Assembly: GCF_030518795.1 (NCBI RefSeq)
Contig: NZ_CP130427.1
Span: 4,092,001 to 4,156,000, forward strand
Reading direction: 5' to 3'
From: Micromonospora sp. NBRC 110009
Lineage (GTDB): Bacteria; Actinomycetota; Actinomycetes; Mycobacteriales; Micromonosporaceae
Length of the DNA stretch: 64,000 nt
How positions within the stretch are numbered: the stretch's first letter is position 1; each line of letters opens with the position of its first letter. The notes beneath the pieces were generated by a model. It made no database searches, was not told where the DNA came from, and worked only from the letters and a program-made list of their open reading frames with translations. Positions 1 through 7,803 of this stretch are shown here, piece after piece. The position numbers were made by a program, and so were the translations under genes.

Positions 1-306
1 CTCTCCGGCTTCCCGCAGGTCCGGCTGGCCGACGCCGGCGGCCGGGTCCTCCGGGTCGAGGTGCGCCACCACCTCGGCGCCCACCGGGTGGTGCTGGCCC
101 CGGGCGGGACGGCCTGGACCGCGGTGACCTTCAGCCACGTCCCGCGCTCCGACGACGAGCCGACGCCGTGCGACCCGCCGGCCGACGCGCTCTGGCTCAC
201 CCCGCCGGGCGGCACCGGGCACCTGGTCCTCCGGGGTGCCTGGTCGGCCTGCGGCGGGGCGGTGGAGGTCGACTCGTTCACCGCCGGGCGCCCGCCGGCC
301 GCCTGA
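1..306 (+). CDS. DUF4232-type protein, C-terminal part
   Basis: The reading frame is open from the first base and ends at the TGA at 304-306, so this is the C-terminal 101 residues of a gene that starts outside the window. The fragment has the pattern of a DUF4232 domain: a PQVRLAD strand, LAPGGTAWTAVTF, two cysteines (in PTPCDPPAD and WSACGG) that could form a disulfide, and a terminal strand. DUF4232 proteins of actinomycetes are usually secreted or lipid-anchored and have no assigned biochemical role. The signal peptide would lie upstream and cannot be checked here. The family call is by pattern only. A GTG at 61 is only an internal valine codon. Confidence 0.6.
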   Translation, partial: LSGFPQVRLADAGGRVLRVEVRHHLGAHRVVLAPGGTAWTAVTFSHVPRSDDEPTPCDPPADALWLTPPGGTGHLVLRGAWSACGGAVEVDSFTAGRPPAA

Positions 307-477
307 CCCGGCGCGCTCCCGCCGCCGTCCCCGGATCGGGACGAGTCCGTGGTCACGCCGATGGGTGACCTGGCGGTGAGCGGCGTACGATCGGATCTGG
401 ACCACACCGGGAATCACTGGCGGGCGCGCGACGTTGGCCAGGGTGTCCGGACCCTTACCGCGCAGGGAGACTTCCAC

Positions 478-846
478 GTGACCACGCCAGCGCAGACCGA
501 GTCGACCGAGGCCAAGGCCCCGAGCACCGTCGTCCTCACCGACGTCGCGGCGCAGAAGGTCAAGGCCCTGATCGAGCAGGAGGGCCGCGACGACCTGCGG
601 CTCCGGGTCGCCGTGCAGCCGGGCGGCTGCTCCGGCCTGCGGTACCAGCTCTTCTTCGACGAGCGGTCGCTCGACGGTGACATCGTCACCGACTTCGACG
701 GGGTCGAGGTCGTCGTCGACCGGATGAGCGCCCCCTACCTGGCCGGCGCGACGATCGACTTCGCCGACCGGATCGACGCCCAGGGCTTCACCATCGACAA
801 CCCGAACGCCGGCAGCTCCTGCGCCTGCGGCGACTCCTTCAGCTGA
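478..846 (+). CDS. erpA: Iron-sulfur cluster insertion protein (HesB/IscA family, ErpA-like)
   Basis: This 122-residue A-type Fe-S carrier binds a nascent cluster and passes it to apo-proteins in the cytoplasm. The three cluster ligands are visible: Cys51 in PGGCSGLRY, and Cys115 and Cys117 in the C-terminal SSCACGDSF motif. The GTG at 478 was chosen because AGGGAGA lies about 8 bases upstream and the family domain begins near residue 18; longer versions of the frame add unrelated residues. It matches the M. tuberculosis Rv2204c position next to adoK. The TusA-like protein and cysteine desulfurase encoded nearby suggest a loosely grouped sulfur-trafficking set. A strong hairpin terminator follows, so it is probably transcribed alone. 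Confidence 0.95.
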   Translation: MTTPAQTESTEAKAPSTVVLTDVAAQKVKALIEQEGRDDLRLRVAVQPGGCSGLRYQLFFDERSLDGDIVTDFDGVEVVVDRMSAPYLAGATIDFADRIDAQGFTIDNPNAGSSCACGDSFS

Positions 847-886
847 GTCGACGCGGCCCCGCACGGGCCGACGGATGACTGACGGA

Positions 887-928
887 AACGGCGGGACCGT
901 CCCCTTGACCGGGGATGGTCCCGCCGTT
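887..928 (+). terminator. Rho-independent terminator after erpA
   Basis: An 18-bp stem (887-904 with 911-928, one G-U pair) encloses a 6-base loop, TTGACC, and is followed by the pyrimidine-rich CTGTCTTCTCC. It sits 41 bases after the erpA stop. Confidence 0.85.
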
Positions 929-1064
929 CTGTCTTCTCCGGCGGGTGTCCGTCCGGTGACGTCCGGACGTGCGCGGGACGACCGGTTGTCGACCGACCGT
1001 CGACCGGCCGGCCGGACCGACCGGTAGGCTGACCCGCGCCGTGCTCCCGACCACGAGGGTTGAC

Positions 1065-2042
1065 ATGAAGATCGCCGTGACCGGCTCGATCGCGACCGAC
1101 CACCTGATGAGCTTTCCCGGCCGCTTCGCCGAGCAGCTCATCGCCGACCAACTGGACAAGGTCTCCCTGTCCTTCCTCGTCGACGAGCTCGTGCTCCGGC
1201 GCGGCGGCACCGCCGCCAACATCGCCTTCGGGATGGCCCAGCTGGGCCTGCGCCCGGTGCTGCTCGGCGCGGTCGGCGCCGACTTCGCCGACTACCGGTC
1301 CTGGCTGGAGCGGCACGGCGTGGACTGCGACTCGGTGCACGTCAGCGAGGTGGCGCACACCGCCCGCTTCGTCTGCACCACCGACACCGACATGTGCCAG
1401 ATCGCCTCGTTCTACGCCGGCGCGATGAGCGAGGCGCGCAACATCGAGCTGGCCCCGGTGGCCCAGCGGCTCGGCGGCCTCGACCTGGTGCTGGTCAGCG
1501 CCAACGACCCGGCCGCGATGATCCGCCACTCCGCGGAGTGCCGGGAGCGCGGCTACGCGTTCGTGGCCGACCCGTCGCAGCAGCTCGCCCGGATGGACGG
1601 CGCCGACGTGCTCAGCCTGGTCGACGGCGCCGACTACCTGATGACCAACGAGTACGAGAAGTCACTGCTGCAGACCAAGGCCGGGCTCAGCGACGCGCAG
1701 CTGCTGGACCGGGTGAAGGTCCGGGTCACCACGCTGGGCAAGCAGGGCGTGGAGATCGCTGGCCGGGACTTCGACCCGATCCGCGTGCCGATCGCCCGGG
1801 AGATCCAGGCGATCGACCCGACCGGGGTCGGCGACGGCTTCCGGGCCGGCTTCTTCGCCGCCCTGAACTGGGGCGTCAGCCTCGAGCGGGCCGCGCAGGT
1901 GGGCTGCCTGCTCGCCACCCTGGTGCTGGAGAACTTCGGCGGCCAGGAGTACGAGGTCCGCCGGGACCTGTTCGTCAAGCGGCTCGCCGAGTCGTACGGC
2001 GACCAGGCCGCCGACGACGTCCGGCCGCACCTGCTGCCGTGA
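1065..2042 (+). CDS. adoK: Adenosine kinase (PfkB/ribokinase family)
   Basis: This 325-residue PfkB-fold kinase resembles M. tuberculosis AdoK (Rv2202c) almost from end to end, as I remember that sequence. It starts MKIAVTGSIATDHLM, contains HTARFVCTTDTDM and ADPSQQLAR, and has the PfkB signature DPTGVGDGF, with catalytic base Asp257. AdoK phosphorylates adenosine to AMP for purine salvage. I use ATG 1065, preceded by GAGGG at 1055-1059. A TAGGCT -10-like box at 1025-1030 predicts transcription from about 1037. An in-frame GTG at 1041 would add eight residues and has no ribosome site. The stop overlaps the GTG of the next gene by four bases (GTGA), so the two are probably translationally coupled. 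An undetermined sugar specificity remains possible, but the AdoK match is strong. Confidence 0.9.
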   Translation: MKIAVTGSIATDHLMSFPGRFAEQLIADQLDKVSLSFLVDELVLRRGGTAANIAFGMAQLGLRPVLLGAVGADFADYRSWLERHGVDCDSVHVSEVAHTARFVCTTDTDMCQIASFYAGAMSEARNIELAPVAQRLGGLDLVLVSANDPAAMIRHSAECRERGYAFVADPSQQLARMDGADVLSLVDGADYLMTNEYEKSLLQTKAGLSDAQLLDRVKVRVTTLGKQGVEIAGRDFDPIRVPIAREIQAIDPTGVGDGFRAGFFAALNWGVSLERAAQVGCLLATLVLENFGGQEYEVRRDLFVKRLAESYGDQAADDVRPHLLP

Positions 2043-2608
2043 GTTCCGCCGCACCCGTCCCGGACGGGGCGGTGGACCCCGGCGCGGTGCCCCCGGGCGG
2101 GGGCGGCCCGATCCTGGTCGCCTTCGCCGGGCTGCCCGGGGTGGGCAAGAGCACCCTCGCCGACCGGGTCGGCGTCGCGCTGCGGGCACCCGTGCTGCCG
2201 GTCGACCCGGTGGAGCGGGCCCTGGGCCGGTACGGCCTGGTCGGCGACGTGCCCGGGATGGCCGCGTACGACGCGGTGGCGGGGCTCGCCGAGGTGCAGC
2301 TCGGGCTCGGGCTGAGCGTGGTGGTGGACGCGGTCAACCCGGTGGCCGGCGCCCGCGGCCTCTGGCACGACCTGGCCGAGCGGGCCGGTGTGCCGCTGCG
2401 GGTGATCGAGGTGCACTGCGGCGACGAGGCGGAGCACCGCCGCCGGGTCGAGGCCCGGCTCCCCGACGAGCCGGACCCGCTGCTGCCCACCTGGGAGCAG
2501 ACCCTGGTGCGCCGCGCCGAGTACGAGCCGATCATCGGCCCGCGCCTGGTGGTGGACACCGCCGTCGACACCGACCCGCTCCCCGGCATCCTCGCCTACC
2601 TCCGCTGA
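2039..2608 (+). CDS. P-loop ATPase/kinase (AAA_33 type)
   Basis: This is a 189-residue single-domain protein with a Walker A loop, GLPGVGKST, around residues 32-40 after a Pro/Gly-rich N-terminus. The rest has the layout of zeta-toxin/AAA_33 or small-molecule kinases: VDPVERALGRYG, then VVVDAVNP as a probable Walker B strand, then VIEVHCGDEAEHRRRV, an arginine-rich lid. Its substrate cannot be read from the sequence. Translation is coupled to adoK through the GTGA overlap at 2039-2042, so a nucleotide or nucleoside substrate is plausible, but that is inference from position. The stop codon is embedded in a terminator hairpin shared with the convergent TusA-like gene. Confidence 0.75.
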   Translation: MSSAAPVPDGAVDPGAVPPGGGGPILVAFAGLPGVGKSTLADRVGVALRAPVLPVDPVERALGRYGLVGDVPGMAAYDAVAGLAEVQLGLGLSVVVDAVNPVAGARGLWHDLAERAGVPLRVIEVHCGDEAEHRRRVEARLPDEPDPLLPTWEQTLVRRAEYEPIIGPRLVVDTAVDTDPLPGILAYLR

Positions 2609-2631
2609 CCCGCACGGCGCGCGGGTCAGCG
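2603..2631. terminator. Bidirectional hairpin containing both stop codons
   Basis: A perfect 11-bp stem (2603-2613 with 2621-2631) has a 7-base loop. The left arm contains the TGA of the kinase gene (2606-2608) and the right arm contains, in reverse complement, the TGA of the TusA-like gene (2626-2628). There is no T tract. Confidence 0.7.
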
Positions 2632-2853
2632 GGCGCGGCGGACGTCGTAGGCGGGGGTTTCCGGGTGGGCGGCGAGGAACTCCTGGCCGCGCATCCGGCA
2701 CCAGGCCGGGATGTCCACCGCGGCGGCGGGGTCGTCGGCGAGCACCCGGACGACCGCCCCGACCGGCAGCTCGGGCAGGCGGCGAGCCAGGTTGATCACC
2801 GGCAGCGGGCAGCGCTGCCCCCGGCAGTCGAGCACCTCGTCCGGCTGGCTCAC
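2626..2853 (-). CDS. TusA-family sulfurtransferase
   Basis: This 75-residue protein has the TusA/SirA fold. The conserved motif LDCRGQRCPLPVI carries the active-site cysteine in RCPLP (about Cys15), followed by LPVGAVVRVLADDPAAAVDIPAWC. TusA-like proteins accept persulfide sulfur from cysteine desulfurases and pass it on, for example to tRNA thiolation or cofactor synthesis. The GTG start overlaps the stop of the upstream cysteine desulfurase gene by four bases (GTGA), so the pair is coupled and is very probably a donor-acceptor pair. The final acceptor is unknown. It ends in the shared terminator with the convergent kinase gene. Confidence 0.88.
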   Translation of the reverse strand: MSQPDEVLDCRGQRCPLPVINLARRLPELPVGAVVRVLADDPAAAVDIPAWCRMRGQEFLAAHPETPAYDVRRAR

Positions 2854-4034
2854 AGCCCGGTCACCCCCGCCTCGGCCCGCAGCTCCGCGACGATCCCGGG
2901 CAGTTCGGCGAGGAAGCGCTCCACGTCCGCCCCGGTCGTCTCCCGGTGCAGCGACACCCGGACGTTGCCGTGCGACAGCACCCCCATCGCCTCCAGCACG
3001 TGCGACGGTCGCAGCGTCGAGGAGGTGCAGGAGGAACCGGAGGAGACCGCGAAGCCCCGCCGGTCCAGCGCGTGCAGCAGCGCCTCGCCGTCCACGTAGA
3101 GGCAGGAGAAGGTGACCAGGTGGGGGAGGCGGTCCACCGGGTCGCCGACCACCTCCACGTCCGGCACCTCGGCCGCCACCCGGTCCCGGATCCGGTCCAC
3201 CAGGGGGGCCAGCCGGGTGGCCTCGGCCGCCGCGTCGGCCGCCGCCGCGCGCAGGCTCGCCGCCGCCGCCACCACCGCCGGCAGGTTCAGCACCCCGGGG
3301 GTACGCCCCGACTCCCGCTCGTCGGCCGGGAACGGCGACTCCCAGCGGGTGCCCTTGCGGACCACCAGCAGCCCGACGCCGGGCGGCCCGCCCCACTTGT
3401 GCGCGCTGGCGGTGAGCACCGACCAGCCCGCCGGCAGCGGCGCCCGGCCGACCAGTTGGGCCGCGTCGACGTAGAGCGGCACGCCCGCCTCGGCGCAGAG
3501 TTCGGCCGCCGCCGGCACCGGTTGCACGGTGCCCACCTCGTGGCTGGCCGCGATCAGGGCCGCGAGCGCCACCCCCGGGGCGGCCACCGCCGCCGCCCAG
3601 GCGTCCAGGTCCAGCCGGCCGAGCCGGTCCACCGGTACGGAGACCGCCACCCCGCCACCGGCCACGTGCCGCTCGGCGGCGTGCAGCACGGCGGAGTGCT
3701 CGATCGCGGAGTGCGCCAGGGTCGCCCCGACCCGGCGCCGGCCGGCCAGGCCGCCCAGCACGGCGGCGTGCGCCGCGGTCGTACCGCTGGGGGTGAAGGT
3801 GAGCTCGTCGGCGCGGACGCCGAGCGTCTGCGCGGTGGCCTCGCGGGCGGCGTCGAGCAGCTGGCGGGCGCGCCGGGCCTGCGTGTAGAGCTTGCCGGGG
3901 TCGGCCCAGCCGTCGTCGAGCGCGGCCAGCAACGCCTGCCGCGCGACCGGGTGCAGCGGGGCGGCGGTGGCCGCGTCCAGGTAGACCGGGGCCGCGCCGA
4001 TGGGTCTGCTGATTCCGTCGCTGCGCTCGCTCAC
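2850..4034 (-). CDS. Cysteine desulfurase (aminotransferase class V)
   Basis: This 394-residue PLP enzyme of the NifS/IscS family mobilises sulfur from cysteine. Visible features are VYLDAATAAPLHP at the N-terminus, the PLP-lysine motif SAHKWGGP, and the active-site cysteine in SSGSSCTSS. The GTG at 4034 has no Shine-Dalgarno, but a TAGCGT box lies 8 bases upstream (4043-4048 on this strand), which points to a leaderless mRNA. The first codons derive from a GAGCGAGCGCAGCGA sequence and encode SERSD, an N-terminus I recall as common in this family of bacteria. The gene is coupled to the downstream TusA-like gene and divergent from ctaC. Group I versus group II assignment is uncertain. Confidence 0.9.
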   Translation of the reverse strand: MSERSDGISRPIGAAPVYLDAATAAPLHPVARQALLAALDDGWADPGKLYTQARRARQLLDAAREATAQTLGVRADELTFTPSGTTAAHAAVLGGLAGRRRVGATLAHSAIEHSAVLHAAERHVAGGGVAVSVPVDRLGRLDLDAWAAAVAAPGVALAALIAASHEVGTVQPVPAAAELCAEAGVPLYVDAAQLVGRAPLPAGWSVLTASAHKWGGPPGVGLLVVRKGTRWESPFPADERESGRTPGVLNLPAVVAAAASLRAAAADAAAEATRLAPLVDRIRDRVAAEVPDVEVVGDPVDRLPHLVTFSCLYVDGEALLHALDRRGFAVSSGSSCTSSTLRPSHVLEAMGVLSHGNVRVSLHRETTGADVERFLAELPGIVAELRAEAGVTGL

Positions 4035-4124
4035 GAATGCCCACGCTATCCCGGCGGTACGGCCACGATCCCCCCGATGGGGGCGGACAGTGACCCCAAG
4101 ACGGTCAGGCCCGTCATGGTCGAG

Positions 4125-4130
4125 TAATCT
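4125..4130 (+). promoter_or_regulatory. Candidate -10 element for ctaC
   Basis: TAATCT fits the actinobacterial TANNNT -10 pattern and lies 75 bases before the ctaC start in the divergent intergenic region. No clear -35 is visible, so this is a weak call. Confidence 0.35.
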
Positions 4131-4205
4131 GCGACCGTCGGTGACGCCTTTGCCGTCGGTGCTGAGGGAAACAACCGCCGCGGCGCGCTAGGGAGGCAGG
4201 ACCAG

Positions 4206-5177
4206 GTGGTCGCAAGGAGTTCGGAGGTACGGTCGTCGGCCGTACGGCACAGCGCTTCCCCAGGGGCCGGCGGGCGCCGGCGGCGTGGTGCTGGTCGGCT
4301 CGCCGGGCTCGGTCTCGGTGGAGCCGCGCTGCTGGTTCTGCTCACCGGCTGTGATGTCGGCAAGGCGGTCGACGGCTTCGGGTGGCCGCAGGGCGGCATC
4401 ACGCCGGAGTCGCACCGGATGTACGACCTGTGGATCGCGTCCTGCATCGCGGCGCTCGCGGTCGGCGTGTTCGTCTGGGGCCTCATCTTCTGGTGCGTGA
4501 TCCGCTACCGGAAGCGGGGCAACACGCTGCCGGTGCAGACCCGCTACAACCTGCCGATGGAGTTCCTCTACACCATCGCGCCGATCCTCGTGGTCTCCGT
4601 GCTCTTCTACTACACGGCGGTCGTGCAGACGAACGTGATCAAGGAGTCGAAGAACCCCGACGTCACCGTCGAGGTCGTCGCCTTCAAGTGGAACTGGCAG
4701 TTCAACTACCGCGACGGCCAGGGCCGCGACGCCAACACGGTCGCCTCGGTGCTCGGCACCAGCGAGGTCATCCCGGTGCTGGTGCTGCCGACCGGCAAGT
4801 CGATCCGGTTCGAGGAGCAGAGCCGCGACGTCATCCACTCCTTCTGGGTGCCGGAGCTGCTGTTCAAGCGCGACGTCATGCCGGGCAACATCCGCAACAC
4901 CTTCGAGGTCTCCAGCATCGACCAGGAGGGCGCGTACGTCGGCCGCTGCGCCGAGCTGTGCGGCAGCTACCACGCCTTCATGAACTTCGAGCTGCGGGTC
5001 GTCTCGCCGGACAAGTACGAGCAGTTCCTGGCGGCCAAGAAGGCCGGCAAGTCGACCCAGGAGGCGCTCACGGCGATCGGCCAGAAGCCGTACGCCGAGA
5101 AGACCGAGCCGTTCGACACGCGGCGCGGCAAGAACAACTTCAACCCGACCAACGCGTCGGCCGGTACGGGCAGCTGA
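4206..5177 (+). CDS. ctaC: Cytochrome c oxidase subunit II
   Basis: This is the 323-residue CuA-bearing subunit of aa3 oxidase, which takes electrons from the bcc complex. A basic N-terminus leads to a hydrophobic segment ending in the lipobox LLTGC (Cys49), so the mature protein should be lipid-anchored. Two transmembrane helices follow (about 75-100 and 115-140). The periplasmic cupredoxin domain has His211 (RDVIHSFW) and the CuA motif Cys248, Cys252, His256, Met259 in CAELCGSYHAFM. The GTG at 4206 has GGGAGG 9 bases upstream. ctaF follows after 10 bases, with no subunit I gene between them. From memory, Streptomyces has ctaD in that gap whereas mycobacteria keep ctaD elsewhere, so this locus is of the mycobacterial type. 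Confidence 0.97.
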   Translation: MVARSSEVRSSAVRHSASPGAGGRRRRGAGRLAGLGLGGAALLVLLTGCDVGKAVDGFGWPQGGITPESHRMYDLWIASCIAALAVGVFVWGLIFWCVIRYRKRGNTLPVQTRYNLPMEFLYTIAPILVVSVLFYYTAVVQTNVIKESKNPDVTVEVVAFKWNWQFNYRDGQGRDANTVASVLGTSEVIPVLVLPTGKSIRFEEQSRDVIHSFWVPELLFKRDVMPGNIRNTFEVSSIDQEGAYVGRCAELCGSYHAFMNFELRVVSPDKYEQFLAAKKAGKSTQEALTAIGQKPYAEKTEPFDTRRGKNNFNPTNASAGTGS

Positions 5178-5187
5178 GGGGGCCGGC

Positions 5188-5613
5188 ATGAAGACCGAGT
5201 GGAAGATCTTCCTCATCGTCTCGACGTTCCTCTACGGCGTCACGATCCTCTACGCCGCATGGACGTTCGGCGAAAGCGGCCGGGTCGAGTGGGTCGGCGC
5301 GGTGGCGCTGCTGCTCTCCGCCCTGCTGACCTCGATGTGCGGCGGCTTCTTCTGGTTCGTCTCCCGCCGGATCGACCTGCGCCCGGAGGACCGGCCGGAC
5401 GGTGAGATCGCCGACGGCGCGGGCGAGATCGGCTTCTTCAGCCCGGGCAGCTACTGGCCGTTCGGCCTGGCGCTGGCCGCGTCGATCGCCGGCCTCGGCC
5501 TGGTGTACTGGCAGATGTGGCTGCTGGGCCTGGGCCTGGTGGCCGTGATCTTCGCCGCCTGCGGCCTGCTCTTCGAGTACTACAGCGGCACCCGCCGCAC
5601 CGCCGAGCACTGA
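5188..5613 (+). CDS. ctaF: Cytochrome c oxidase subunit IV (actinobacterial)
   Basis: This 141-residue membrane protein is the actinobacteria-specific subunit of the aa3 oxidase (Rv2199c family). Four hydrophobic helices are visible: IFLIVSTFLYGVTILYAAW, VGAVALLLSALLTSMCGGFFWF, WPFGLALAASIAGLGLVYW and LLGLGLVAVIFAACGLLF. Between helices 2 and 3 is the typical cytoplasmic RRIDLRPEDRPDGEIADGAGE segment. A purine-rich GAGGGGG site precedes the ATG. It is co-transcribed with ctaC and followed by a strong terminator. It stabilises the oxidase within the bcc-aa3 supercomplex. Confidence 0.95.
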   Translation: MKTEWKIFLIVSTFLYGVTILYAAWTFGESGRVEWVGAVALLLSALLTSMCGGFFWFVSRRIDLRPEDRPDGEIADGAGEIGFFSPGSYWPFGLALAASIAGLGLVYWQMWLLGLGLVAVIFAACGLLFEYYSGTRRTAEH

Positions 5614-5628
5614 CCTGACGGCAACCGG

Positions 5629-5660
5629 AAGGCCCGCGTCCAGCCGGACGCGGGCCTTTT
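5629..5660 (+). terminator. Rho-independent terminator after ctaF
   Basis: A 13-bp stem (5629-5641 with 5646-5658) and a 4-base loop run into TTTT at 5657-5660. This is the most classical terminator in the window. Confidence 0.92.
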
Positions 5661-5756
5661 CGTATCCCCGTCCCGGCGCCCGCCCGGCACGCCGTCGATC
5701 AGGGCGGGGCGGCGCGGAGGCCGGGCGGGTGCGGTGAGCGTGTCGGGCCTGGGCGG

Positions 5757-5963
5757 TCAGGCGGCGCGGCGGTGGACCCGGCGGGAGCTGCGGCGGTGGT
5801 CCAGGCGCGGGGCGGGGAAGCTGACGGTGGCGACGAGCAGGGCCGCGCCGCAGCCGGTGCAGATCAGCTCGGGGCAGTCGGCGCCGTGGCCGTCGACACA
5901 GGGCGGCGCCTCGAACAGCGCAACGCCCTCGCAGGTGTCGCAGTAGAGGTCGCGGTCCGACAC
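5757..5963 (-). CDS. Small zinc-ribbon-like protein
   Basis: This 68-residue protein has two CxxC pairs, LYCDTCEG near the N-terminus and ICTGCG about 25 residues later, separated by an acidic stretch with two more cysteines (PPCVDG, DCPEL). It ends in an arginine-rich tail. The layout suggests a zinc-binding ribbon. The start at 5963 (GTG) was chosen because GAGGAGA lies 5 bases upstream; a longer frame adds non-conserved residues. It sits between the convergent ctaF terminator and trpD and has no recognisable enzyme motif. I do not know its function; a role linked to oxidase assembly or to RNA binding is speculation. Confidence 0.7.
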   Translation of the reverse strand: MSDRDLYCDTCEGVALFEAPPCVDGHGADCPELICTGCGAALLVATVSFPAPRLDHRRSSRRVHRRAA

Positions 5964-6116
5964 GGGCGTCTCCTCTCGTCCCGGTGCCCGCCGCGGGGCG
6001 GTGTGCCCATCGGCGGAAAACGGAAAATTACTCCCGTGTAGTTTGCCACGCCGGTCCGACACTCTCGGGCATGGACCCCGTGCCGGCGCCCGAGGGACGG
6101 TGGCCGGAACCGGGCG

Positions 6117-7163
6117 TCAGAGCGAGCGGGCAACCTCGAGCCAGCGCTCCAGGGCGGCCGCGGCGGCGCCCGAGTCGATCGACTCGGCCGCCCGGGCCAT
6201 GCCGGCGCGGACCGCCTCGTGCAGGTCGCCGTCGAGCGGGCCCTGGGTGGCCAGCGCGGCCCCGGCGTTCACCAGCACCGCGTCCCGGACCGGTCCGGTC
6301 TCCCCGGCCAGCAGCCGCCGGGCCACGCCGGCGTTGTACGTCGCGTCACCGCCCCGCAGGTCGGCCAGGGTGGCCCGGGGTACCCCGAGGTCCACCGCGT
6401 CCAGCACGGCCTCCCTGACGGTGCCCTGCTGGGCCACCCAGACGCGGGTCGGGGCGGCGGTGGTGAACTCGTCCAGCCCGTCCTCGCCGCGCATCACCAC
6501 CGCGGAGTCACCCCGCGCCGCGAAGACCTCCGCCATGACCGGCGCCATCCGGAGGTCGAAGCAGCCGACCGCGCCGGCCCGGGGGCGGGCCGGGTTGGTC
6601 AGCGGACCGAGGAAGTTGAACGCGGTGGGCACGCCGATCTCCCGGCGCACCGGGCCGGCGTGCCGCATCCCGGGGTGGAAGCGGGCCGCGAAACAGAAAC
6701 CGATGCCCGCCTCGGTCACGCACCGGGCCACCTGCTCGGGGCCCAGATCCAGCGGTACGCCCAGATGTTCCAGCAGGTCGGCGGTGCCGCAGAGGGAGGA
6801 GGCGGCGCGGTTGCCGTGCTTGACCACGCGGACGCCGGCCCCGGCCACCACCAGCGCGGTCATCGTGGAGATGTTCACCGTGTTGGCGAGGTCGCCGCCG
6901 GTGCCGACCACGTCCAGGGCGGTGGCGCGTACCGCCTCGGGGAGCGGGACCTCGACCGACCGGCCGAGCATCGCCTGCACCAGGCCGGCCAGCTCGGTCG
7001 GCGTCTCACCCTTGGCCCGCAGCGCCACCGCGAAGCCCGCCACCTGCGCCGGGCTGGCCGAGCCGGTCATGATCTCGTCCATCGCCCACGCCGTGTCGGC
7101 GGCGGAGAGCTCCTCGCCGCGCAGCAGCGCGTTGAGCAGGTGCGGCCAGGTCCGTTCGCCCAT
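6117..7163 (-). CDS. trpD: Anthranilate phosphoribosyltransferase
   Basis: This 348-residue enzyme adds phosphoribosyl to anthranilate, the second step of tryptophan synthesis. The family signatures are the PRPP-binding VVGTGGDLANTVNIST, VVKHGNRAASS and FLGPLTNPARP. I prefer the ATG at 7163 (MGERTW) because GGGAGG lies 6-9 bases upstream; an in-frame ATG at 7208 adds 15 residues with no ribosome site. In M. tuberculosis trpD is likewise beside ctaE (Rv2192c/Rv2193, from memory), so the position is conserved although no other trp gene is near. It probably forms its own transcription unit; a hairpin separates it from the upstream receiver gene. Confidence 0.96.
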   Translation of the reverse strand: MGERTWPHLLNALLRGEELSAADTAWAMDEIMTGSASPAQVAGFAVALRAKGETPTELAGLVQAMLGRSVEVPLPEAVRATALDVVGTGGDLANTVNISTMTALVVAGAGVRVVKHGNRAASSLCGTADLLEHLGVPLDLGPEQVARCVTEAGIGFCFAARFHPGMRHAGPVRREIGVPTAFNFLGPLTNPARPRAGAVGCFDLRMAPVMAEVFAARGDSAVVMRGEDGLDEFTTAAPTRVWVAQQGTVREAVLDAVDLGVPRATLADLRGGDATYNAGVARRLLAGETGPVRDAVLVNAGAALATQGPLDGDLHEAVRAGMARAAESIDSGAAAAALERWLEVARSL

Positions 7164-7260
7164 GGTGGGCCTCCCGAGCGCGTGGAGAGCGGGTGTGGTG
7201 GCCGTCATTCGGTCCGGAGCGCCGCCGGGCGGCGCGGCGGCCGAATCACGGCCTGAGCGT

Positions 7261-7290
7261 CGGCGCCACGGCCGCGTCGCCGTGGCGCCG
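7261..7290 (-). terminator. Hairpin after the receiver-domain gene
   Basis: A perfect 12-bp stem (7261-7272 with 7279-7290) has a 6-base loop and lies 10 bases beyond the stop of the gene at 7301-7699. It has no T tract. Confidence 0.65.
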
Positions 7291-7300
7291 AGGGGGTGAC

Positions 7301-7699
7301 TCAGGCCGCGGCGTGCGTGCACCGCAGCAGCTCGGCGACGGTGGTGCCGGCGGTCACCGGGTCGAGCGGGTAGGTGAGCGTGGCGTCGACCTCGGCGTAC
7401 GCGGCCAGCCAGCGGTCGGCGGCCCGGGCGATCACCACGCAGGTCGGCGGGGCGTCGTCCCGGTCGTCCTTGATCTGGCGGGCGATGCCGAGGCCGCCGC
7501 CCGGGCTCGCCTCGCCGTCGAGCAGGAGCAGGTCGATCTCGTAGTCGTCGACCAGCCGGATGCACTCGGCGTAGTCGGCGGCCTCGGCGAACTCGATCTG
7601 AAGCCCGGGCGCGGGCCGGGTGCCGACGGCGAGTCGCATCCGGTCACGGACCTTCGGGTCGTCGCTGTAGAGCAGGACGGTGCACTGACGATCGCTCAT
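7301..7699 (-). CDS. Stand-alone receiver-like protein, switch lysine missing
   Basis: This 132-residue protein has the length and strand order of a response-regulator receiver. It has the acidic pair in YSDDPK (13-14) and a phospho-acceptor Asp61 in LLLLDGEASPGG. The segment that should hold the invariant lysine before a proline reads TLTYPLDP, so tyrosine or threonine replaces lysine. It has no output domain. The ATG at 7699 was chosen with GGTGGGAG about 11 bases upstream; a GTG at 7717 is possible. It is probably a pseudo-receiver signalling by protein contact or an atypical CheY-like regulator. No kinase gene is adjacent. Its position between ctaG and trpD may indicate regulation of respiration, but that is inference. 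Confidence 0.72.
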   Translation of the reverse strand: MSDRQCTVLLYSDDPKVRDRMRLAVGTRPAPGLQIEFAEAADYAECIRLVDDYEIDLLLLDGEASPGGGLGIARQIKDDRDDAPPTCVVIARAADRWLAAYAEVDATLTYPLDPVTAGTTVAELLRCTHAAA

Positions 7700-7803
7700 C
7701 GTTCGCTTGGCTCCCACCTCGTAGCTGCCCGCTGATCGTAGCGGGCATCACATCCGGCCGTTCGGGCCGCCCTGGCCCGCCGCCGGCGTACCGGGGAGGG
7801 AGC

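Noticed and set aside
985..1030. Repeated GACCGACCG units upstream of adoK as a possible operator array
   Set aside because: Spacing is irregular and the units are low complexity; the TAGGCT box next to them is the only feature worth keeping.
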